A DNA stretch of 64,000 nt from Flavivirga spongiicola. GTDB lineage: Bacteria > Bacteroidota > Bacteroidia > Flavobacteriales > Flavobacteriaceae. The translations under genes and the position numbers were made by a program. The stretch spans positions 2,205,001-2,269,000 of the forward strand of contig NZ_JAUOEO010000001.1 in assembly GCF_030540825.1 (NCBI RefSeq). The letters run 5' to 3'. The notes under the pieces are model-generated. The model was not told the DNA's origin and did not search any database. It saw only the letters and a program-made list of their open reading frames with translations. Below are positions 58,154 to 64,000 of the stretch, in pieces. How positions within the stretch are numbered: the stretch's first letter is position 1; every line of letters begins with the position of its first letter.

Positions 58154-58172
58154 GGTAGAATTTAAATTGATT

Positions 58173-60329
58173 TTATCCTTTTATTTTCTCTTTAGTTTTT
58201 GTCGGTAACACTTCAAAGCCCATATTGTATAAAGTAAAACCAAAAATATCGGCATATTGCTCAATCGTTTTGCTAACAGGTGTTCCGGCGCCATGACCAG
58301 CATCGGTTTCAATACGTATTAAAGTAGGATTATGACCTGTTTGTTTACTTTGTAATTCGGCAGCAAATTTAAAACTATGTGCAGGGACAACACGATCATC
58401 ATGGTCTCCTGTAGTTACTAATGTTGCGGGGTATTGTACACCTGCTTTTACATTATGCACCGGTGAATATCCTATTAAGTATTCGAACATCTCTTTGTTT
58501 TGTTCTGCTGTTCCATAATCATAAGCCCAACCAGCACCAGCGGTAAAGGTATGGTAGCGAAGCATGTCTAGTACGCCAACAGCTGGTAAAGCCACTTTAG
58601 CTAAATCTGGACGTTGGGTCATCGTGGCTCCGACTAATAAGCCGCCATTAGAGCCGCCTCTTATAGCCAAATAATCGGAAGATGTATACTTATTTTCAAT
58701 GAGATATTCGCCTGCGGTAATAAAATCGTCAAATACATTTTGCTTTTGCAGTTTGGTTCCTGCATCATGCCACGCCTTGCCATATTCACCACCACCACGA
58801 AGATTTGGAACTGCTAGAATACCACCTTGTTCCATCCAAACGGCATTGGTAATACTAAATGAGGGATTTAAGCTAATGTTGAATCCGCCATAACCAAACA
58901 ATATGGTCGGGTTTTTGCCATTTAACTCGATACCCTTTTTATGAGTAATTATCATAGGAACTTTAGTGCCATCTTTTGATGTGTAGAATACCTGATTACT
59001 TTCATAATCGTCACTATTAAACTCTATAGAAGGCTTCCAATACAATTCAGATTCGCCTGTTTCAATATTCAATTTATAAATACTAGAAGGTGTGTTGTAG
59101 TTTGTAAAAGAATAATAATCTGCTTTTTCTTCTTTTTTACTACCAAAACCATTCGCGTTTCCAGCCCCAGGTAATTTGATATCTCTAATTAATTTACCGC
59201 TATAGTCATATTGCATTACTTTAGAAATGGCGTCAACCATATATTCAGTAAAAAAGTATCCTCCACTTGTTGATGGGCTTAAGACATGTTTAGTTTCTGG
59301 AATGAGATCCACCCAATTTTCCGGAGTTGGATTGGAAGCATCAACAGTAACTATTTTTTTATTTGGCGCATTAAGATTGGTGACCAGAAATAATTTGCTG
59401 CCTTCATTCTCAATGATATTGGTGTCACTGTCTGTATGATCTAGAACAGTAATTAATTTGCTGTTAGGAACGGAAAGGTCTTTTATATACAATTTATTTC
59501 CAGAGGTAGAGACACGAGGTGCAATAACTAAATAATTATCATCTTCGGTGACATTCGCATATATATAGCGATGTTTCTCTTCCTTGGTACCTCCAAAAAT
59601 CAAAACATCTTCTTTTTGCAGCGTGCCTAATTTATGGTAGTATACTTTGTGCTGATCTGTTTTTGCTGAAAGTTCACTGCCTTCTGGTTTATCGTAGCTG
59701 GAATAGTAAAAACCTTCATTTTTATACCAGGATATTTGGGTGAATTTCACATCTATAAGTGTGTCTTCTATGATTTCTTTGGTTTCAGTATTCATGACAA
59801 GAATTTTTCTCCAATCACTGCCACCTTCCGAAATAGAATACGCTAAAATGCTGCCGTCTTTTGAAAAACTGGTGCCTCCTAAAGATACCGTGCCATCTTT
59901 AGAAAAAGTATTAGGATCTAAAAAGACTTCAGGTTCACCATTGTTTTTTTTTCTATGTATCACACTTTGGTTTTGTAAACCGTCATTTTTAGAAAAGTAA
60001 GTGTAATCGCCCTCAACAAAAGGGGCACTAATTTTTTCATAATTCCATAAACTTGAAAGACGTTCCTTTAGTTCACTTCTAAACGGAATATTATCTAAAT
60101 AGCCATATGTTGTTTTGTTTTGTGTTTTAACCCAAGCTTCAGTTTCAGGGCTTTTGTCGTCTTCTAACCAACGATATGGATCTTTTACTTCTACATTAAA
60201 ATAGGTGTCTATAGTATCTACAACCTTTGTTTCAGGGTAATTCACAAGTACAGCTTTTTTTTCTACGTTATTTTTTTTACAAGCCACTAATATTAAGAGG
60301 ATTAAAAGGTTTGTTATTGTTTTTTTCAT
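58173..60329 (-). CDS. Prolyl oligopeptidase (S9A), lipoprotein
   Basis: Cleaves peptides after proline. 718 residues with a lipoprotein signal (LILVAC, Cys17). Conserved N-terminal YPETKVVDTIDTYFNVEVKDPYRWLED (split here), a seven-bladed propeller and the alpha/beta hydrolase domain. The catalytic triad is present: Ser in RGGSNGGLL, Asp in GDHDDRVVP, His in DAGHGAGTP. The lipobox places it in the periplasm or at the outer membrane, unlike cytosolic homologues. Single gene. Confidence 0.93.
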   Translation of the reverse strand: MKKTITNLLILLILVACKKNNVEKKAVLVNYPETKVVDTIDTYFNVEVKDPYRWLEDDKSPETEAWVKTQNKTTYGYLDNIPFRSELKERLSSLWNYEKISAPFVEGDYTYFSKNDGLQNQSVIHRKKNNGEPEVFLDPNTFSKDGTVSLGGTSFSKDGSILAYSISEGGSDWRKILVMNTETKEIIEDTLIDVKFTQISWYKNEGFYYSSYDKPEGSELSAKTDQHKVYYHKLGTLQKEDVLIFGGTKEEKHRYIYANVTEDDNYLVIAPRVSTSGNKLYIKDLSVPNSKLITVLDHTDSDTNIIENEGSKLFLVTNLNAPNKKIVTVDASNPTPENWVDLIPETKHVLSPSTSGGYFFTEYMVDAISKVMQYDYSGKLIRDIKLPGAGNANGFGSKKEEKADYYSFTNYNTPSSIYKLNIETGESELYWKPSIEFNSDDYESNQVFYTSKDGTKVPMIITHKKGIELNGKNPTILFGYGGFNISLNPSFSITNAVWMEQGGILAVPNLRGGGEYGKAWHDAGTKLQKQNVFDDFITAGEYLIENKYTSSDYLAIRGGSNGGLLVGATMTQRPDLAKVALPAVGVLDMLRYHTFTAGAGWAYDYGTAEQNKEMFEYLIGYSPVHNVKAGVQYPATLVTTGDHDDRVVPAHSFKFAAELQSKQTGHNPTLIRIETDAGHGAGTPVSKTIEQYADIFGFTLYNMGFEVLPTKTKEKIKG

Positions 60330-60461
60330 GACGAATGTGTTTTAAGCTTTTCAAAAATAAACAAAATCATTTACGTATACTGTTAATGTTTATTGTATTC
60401 GCACGAATATTAGTGATGTTTATTATACCTTTAAACCTTCTAAATAAATTATAAAAAAGCA

Positions 60462-61418
60462 ATGAAAAAAAAGATTTTCTTTCTACTATTAAATGTTGTT
60501 TGTTTTAGTGTATTTTCTCAAGTAGAAATAACAGAAAACGAACTAAAAGACCATATATTATTTTTAACCTCAGAAGTAAATGGAGGAAGATATCCAGGAG
60601 GCAAAGCGAACAAACGGGTTGTAAAATATATAGAAGGCGAATTTAAAAAAATCGGTGTTATCCCCATTAAAAAGAAGTATAAACAACCCTTTAAAGCGGC
60701 ATTGCGTGTAGAAAAAGGAATTGATAAGAAACCCATTGTAAAAACATGTAATGTTATTGGCTTTATTGAAGGGAGCGATCCTATTTTAAAAAATGAATAT
60801 ATTGTCCTAGGAGCTCATTACGATCATTTAGGCCTCGGAGGGCCATCGTCTAAATCGGATAAAAAAAACACGATACATTATGGAGCTGACGATAATGCCA
60901 GTGGTACTGCTGCATTATTAGAAATAGCCGAAAAAATAGCATCTCAACAACAACAATTAAAACGAAGTGTTTTGTTTATTGCTTTTGGAGCTGAAGAACA
61001 AGGCTTATTAGGAAGTAAATATTTTGTAGAAAATCCATTAGTCCCTATATCTCAAATTAAATTAATGATTAATATGGATATGGTTGGAAGATTAAATGAC
61101 CAAAAACAGGTTTATATGGGAGGTGCAGGCACATTTCCTGATGGCGTAAATTTTATGTCAGAATTAGGAAAGTCGTTAGGTTTAAACCCTGTAGTACATG
61201 CAGGTTCTGTTGGCGGATCTGATCATGTGTCTTTTTATAAAAAAGAAATTTCTGTTTTAGGGATGCACACTGGTGGACATCCACAATATCATACTCCTGA
61301 AGACACCATCGATTTAATAAATATTAAAGGCGAAAAACAGGTTTGCGAATATATTTATAAAACCATTATGAAACTTGCTGCCACGACTTATAAGATGACA
61401 TTTATTAAGCAAGATTGA
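60462..61418 (+). CDS. M28-family zinc aminopeptidase, secreted
   Basis: 318 residues; signal peptide ending near VFSQ. Zinc ligands and active site are clear: GAHYDHLGLGG (His), GADDNASGTAALLE (bridging Asp), FGAEEQGLLGS (catalytic Glu and zinc Glu), NMDMVGR (Asp) and QYHTPEDTID (His). It removes N-terminal residues from peptides in the periplasm or outside. It is divergent from the prolyl oligopeptidase gene and shares a likely nutritional role. Confidence 0.92.
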   Translation: MKKKIFFLLLNVVCFSVFSQVEITENELKDHILFLTSEVNGGRYPGGKANKRVVKYIEGEFKKIGVIPIKKKYKQPFKAALRVEKGIDKKPIVKTCNVIGFIEGSDPILKNEYIVLGAHYDHLGLGGPSSKSDKKNTIHYGADDNASGTAALLEIAEKIASQQQQLKRSVLFIAFGAEEQGLLGSKYFVENPLVPISQIKLMINMDMVGRLNDQKQVYMGGAGTFPDGVNFMSELGKSLGLNPVVHAGSVGGSDHVSFYKKEISVLGMHTGGHPQYHTPEDTIDLINIKGEKQVCEYIYKTIMKLAATTYKMTFIKQD

Positions 61419-61429
61419 ATACCATAAAA

Positions 61430-61456
61430 AAAGCCCTTGTTTATTACAAGGGCTTT
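61430..61456. terminator. Bidirectional terminator between M28 peptidase and asd
   Basis: AAAGCCCTTG pairs with CAAGGGCTTT over 10 bases (7-base loop). It serves both converging genes, with A and T runs on either side. Confidence 0.85.
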
Positions 61457-61481
61457 ATCTTATTTTAAGATTAAAAAGAGT

Positions 61482-62471
61482 CTACACTAAATCATTTTCA
61501 ACCAAATATTCAGCTATTTGAATAGTATTTGTTGCCGCTCCTTTACGCAAATTATCGGAAACAATCCACATGTTTAATGTGTTTGGTTGAGTTTCATCTC
61601 TACGAATTCTACCTACAAAAACCTCATCTTTATCATGTGCATAAATAGGCATTGGGTAAGTGTTGGTATCTGTGTTGTCCTGTACAATAACACCAGACGT
61701 TTCGTGAAGCATTTTACGAACATCTGCTACATCAAAATCATTTTCAAACTCTACATTTACAGATTCAGAATGTCCACCAGCAGTTGGAATTCTAACGGCT
61801 GTTGCTGTAACAGAAAAAGTCCTGTCATTAAATATTTTTTGAGGCTCGCGAGCCAATTTCATTTCTTCTTTGGTATAACCATTTTCTAAAAAAACGTCGC
61901 AATGTGGTAAGGCATTTCTACCAATAGGATAAGGGTATGCCATTTCACCATCAATCCCAGCAATTTCATTTTCTAATTGTTTTACAGCTTTTACACCAGT
62001 ACCGGAAACCGATTGATAGGTGGAAACCACAACACGTTTCATTTTATATTTTTCATGCAGTGGCGCTAATGCCATGACCATTTGTATGGTAGAGCAATTT
62101 GGGTTGGCAATAATTTTATCTTCTTTGGTTAATTCACTAGCATTTATTTCTGGAACGACCAGTTTTTTGGTAGGATCCATTCTCCATGCCGAAGAATTAT
62201 CAACCACCGTAGTGCCAGCTTCTGCAAATTTAGGTGCCCATTCTACAGAGGTGTCCCCTCCTGCAGAAAAAATAGCAATCTGAGGTTTTGCTGCTACTGC
62301 ATCCGCTAAACCAATAACGGTATATTCGTTATTTTTAAAAGTTAATTTTTTTCCAACCGAACGTTCTGATGCTACAAGTAATAATTCTGTTACAGGAAAA
62401 TTACGCTCCTCTAACACCTTAAGCATCACTTCGCCAACCATCCCAGTGGCCCCAACAACTGCTACTTTCAT
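61482..62471 (-). CDS. asd: Aspartate-semialdehyde dehydrogenase
   Basis: Reduces aspartyl-4-phosphate to the semialdehyde for lysine/diaminopimelate, threonine and methionine synthesis. 329 residues. Motifs: VAVVGATGMVGEVMLKVL (nucleotide binding), NPNCSTIQ (catalytic Cys), STYQSVSGTG and RIPTAGGHSE (substrate-binding Arg and catalytic His region). Minus strand, after mscL but separated from it by a terminator. Confidence 0.96.
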   Translation of the reverse strand: MKVAVVGATGMVGEVMLKVLEERNFPVTELLLVASERSVGKKLTFKNNEYTVIGLADAVAAKPQIAIFSAGGDTSVEWAPKFAEAGTTVVDNSSAWRMDPTKKLVVPEINASELTKEDKIIANPNCSTIQMVMALAPLHEKYKMKRVVVSTYQSVSGTGVKAVKQLENEIAGIDGEMAYPYPIGRNALPHCDVFLENGYTKEEMKLAREPQKIFNDRTFSVTATAVRIPTAGGHSESVNVEFENDFDVADVRKMLHETSGVIVQDNTDTNTYPMPIYAHDKDEVFVGRIRRDETQPNTLNMWIVSDNLRKGAATNTIQIAEYLVENDLV

Positions 62472-62536
62472 TTTGTATAATATTTAATAAATTTCTTAAG
62501 GACAAAATTAAGTATTAATTCTATTCCAGAATCTAA

Positions 62537-62571
62537 AAAAAGACCTCATTTTTTTTAAACGAGGTCTTTTT
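62537..62571 (-). terminator. Terminator after mscL
   Basis: AAAAAGACCTC pairs with GAGGTCTTTTT over 11 bases; on the minus strand a T run follows. It lies 39 bases after the mscL stop. A second small hairpin (AATAAC/GTTATT around 62580-62595) lies nearer to mscL. Confidence 0.85.
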
Positions 62572-62609
62572 AACAACAAATAACACGTTGTTATTTATTT
62601 AACAAATAG

Positions 62610-63011
62610 TTATTTTTTAAGCAAGTCTCTTATTTCAGTAAGTAAATCTTCTTGCGATGGCCCTTTAGGCGCTTCAGGAGCAGGTTCTTCTTTTTTCTTC
62701 ATTTTGTTTACTGCTTTAACAATCATGAACATCACAAATGCCACAATAATAAAGTCAATGACATTGGTTAAGAAAGCCCCCCAAAGTACAGATACTTCAC
62801 CTTCTATAACACCATCGGCATTCGCAACCCCTTCTTTAAGGACATATTTTAGATCCTTGAAATCGGCATTGAATATTAACCCAATTAATGGAGATACAAT
62901 ACCTCCTGTAAATGAAGCAACTACCTTGTTAAAAGCAGCACCCATTACAAAACCGACAGCAATATCGACTAAATTGCCTTTCATTGCAAAGTCTTTGAAT
63001 TCTTTAAGCAT
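62610..63011 (-). CDS. mscL: Large-conductance mechanosensitive channel
   Basis: 133 residues; opens under membrane tension and releases solutes on osmotic downshock. N-terminal amphipathic MLKEFKDFAMKGNLVDIAVG, first helix AVGFVMGAAFNKVVASFTGG-like (gating glycines), second helix about 78-98 and the C-terminal coiled coil. Length is normal. Separate unit. Confidence 0.95.
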   Translation of the reverse strand: MLKEFKDFAMKGNLVDIAVGFVMGAAFNKVVASFTGGIVSPLIGLIFNADFKDLKYVLKEGVANADGVIEGEVSVLWGAFLTNVIDFIIVAFVMFMIVKAVNKMKKKEEPAPEAPKGPSQEDLLTEIRDLLKK

Positions 63012-63086
63012 AATCTTTAAAATTTTTAGTTAGTGAAGACTAAAATAGTTAAAATCTGTTAAAAATTTAACATTTGTTAAAATATC

Positions 63087-64000
63087 TTATTTTAAAAAAA
63101 GGCGTTTAACTCGTTGAGAAACAAAGGTTATCAGTTCGTAAGAAATAGTATTTGTTGTTTTTGCTAATTGCTCTGCAGTATTATCTTGCCCAAAAATAAT
63201 AGCCTCATCCCCTTCTTTACATTCTATATTGGTAATGTTAACCATAATCATATCCATACAAACATTGCCAACAATAGGAGCTTTTTGCCCATTTATAGTA
63301 ACAAAGCCTTTTCCATTTCCGTATTGCCTACCAATACCATCTGCATGACCAATAGGAAGTGTCGCTGTTTTTAAAAACGAATTAGATTTAAAAGCTCTGT
63401 TATATCCGACAGATTCCCCTTTTTCAATGTTATGAATTTGAGAAATGATCGTTTTTAAAGTAGCAATAGGTATTAAGTTTTTGTTTTCTTTGTCAGAATT
63501 TCCAAACCCATAAAGCCCTATGCCACCTCTAACCATATCAAAATGTGCCTCGGGGTAATTTAATATCCCCGAAGTATTGCACATGTGAAGCATAGGTCTA
63601 TAAGTAAGTTTGTCAATTAGATTTTTAGAAATAGTATTAAAGTTTTTAATTTGACCTAAAGTGAATTCTTTTTCATTTAAATCTTCACTAGCTGCTAAAT
63701 GAGAAAAGATAGATGTTACTTTTACAGCGTCTGTTTTGTTTATTTCTGAAACAATATGATCAACGTCATTTTCCCAAAAGCCAAGTCGGTTTAAACCTGT
63801 ATTGAATTTTATATGAATAGGGTAATCTTTTTGTTTTTCAACTGAAGCGATGCTAATAAATTCCTTTAAGATTTTCGCGTTATATAAACTAGGTTCTAAG
63901 GAATATGTTATTAATGTTTTTAAATTTACTGCTTGCGGATGTAATACCAAAATAGGTTTTGTAATTCCAGATTTACGCAATGCTACACCTTCATTTATGT
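63087..64000 (-). CDS. alr: Alanine racemase (PLP-dependent), 5' end beyond the window
   Basis: Makes D-alanine for peptidoglycan. The frame stays open to the right edge (reading NEGVALRKSGI before the first visible candidate start, a TTG at 63980), so the N-terminal part with the PLP-binding Lys is outside the window. Visible: KFNTGLNRLGF, HMCNTSGIL, DMVRGGIGLYG, GYNRAF (second catalytic Tyr), PIGHADGIGR and VGNVCMDMIMV. In many flavobacteria this domain is fused behind a MurF domain; whether that is so here cannot be seen. Confidence 0.93.
   Translation of the reverse strand, partial: INEGVALRKSGITKPILVLHPQAVNLKTLITYSLEPSLYNAKILKEFISIASVEKQKDYPIHIKFNTGLNRLGFWENDVDHIVSEINKTDAVKVTSIFSHLAASEDLNEKEFTLGQIKNFNTISKNLIDKLTYRPMLHMCNTSGILNYPEAHFDMVRGGIGLYGFGNSDKENKNLIPIATLKTIISQIHNIEKGESVGYNRAFKSNSFLKTATLPIGHADGIGRQYGNGKGFVTINGQKAPIVGNVCMDMIMVNITNIECKEGDEAIIFGQDNTAEQLAKTTNTISYELITFVSQRVKRLFLK

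Noticed and set aside
63978..63980. TTG as start of alanine racemase
   Set aside because: The frame continues to the edge with family-typical sequence (NEGVALRKSGI) and the PLP lysine region is missing, so the gene is cut by the window.

Overview
The window looks like a chromosome segment of a low-GC marine member of the Flavobacteriaceae (Bacteroidota). The evidence is two SusC/SusD pairs, an ECF-sigma/FecR transducing system, Bacteroidota-type promoters (TTG near -33, TAnnTTTG near -7), a PID-CTERM small protein and lipoprotein signals throughout. Both ends are cut inside genes: a six-hairpin glycosidase at the left and alanine racemase at the right.

Layout. 0-8 kb: the 3' part of a glycosidase, a 1.1 kb gene-free stretch, then the glyoxylate shunt (aceB-aceA, minus strand) divergent from a RamB/ScfR-type regulator, with a perfect 14-bp palindrome between them. 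8.4-30.3 kb: a large minus-strand locus with FecR, an STN-containing SusC and SusD, a terminator, then a tightly packed series of phosphoesterases and glycosidases: two metallophosphoesterases, two EEP-fold phosphodiesterases plus the wreck of a third, GH116, an NPCBM-linked clan-D-like hydrolase, a PI-PLC-like enzyme, a zinc alcohol dehydrogenase, an OPA-family MFS carrier and an NPP-like phosphodiesterase. The cognate ECF sigma gene is divergent. The enzyme set suggests use of phosphorylated glycoconjugates or lipid head groups rather than a plain polysaccharide. 30.3-37.6 kb: a decayed XRE-cupin regulator, then a second SusC/SusD pair followed by a degraded phosphodiesterase and an intact alkaline-phosphatase-superfamily protein. 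37.9-49.9 kb: mostly housekeeping genes (cutC, riboflavin synthase, pdxA, yceD-rpmF, fabH-accB-accC, a TPR sensor kinase whose response regulator has decayed, a frameshifted FAD oxidoreductase, mtgA, a Gre-like protein).

49.9-57.1 kb is the most remarkable part: an RNA-repair island. RtcB RNA ligase, a small membrane protein, a slipin and a lysine-tailed TPR protein lie on the minus strand. Between the TPR and slipin genes is an array of tRNA-like RNAs. One is a normal tRNA-Tyr(GUA). Two others make good tRNAs only if read as circular permutations: the 3' half comes first, the acceptor strands are joined through AA, and the open ends lie in the anticodon loop or the variable loop. A divergent gene encodes a WYL-domain regulator fused to a phytanoyl-CoA-dioxygenase-like domain. 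The same inverted repeat (TACGCA-N7-TGCGTA) overlaps the -33 region of three promoters: rtcB, the tRNA-like array and the regulator gene. This suggests one regulon coupling RNA damage, tRNA-like RNAs and ligation.

57.2-64 kb: an orphan ABC ATPase, prolyl oligopeptidase, an M28 peptidase, asd, mscL and alr. Several genes are decaying (third EEP, XRE-cupin, NPP remnant, response regulator, FAD oxidoreductase, lipoprotein scraps), so gene loss is active in the accessory parts. No rRNA, CRISPR array or intact insertion sequence was seen.
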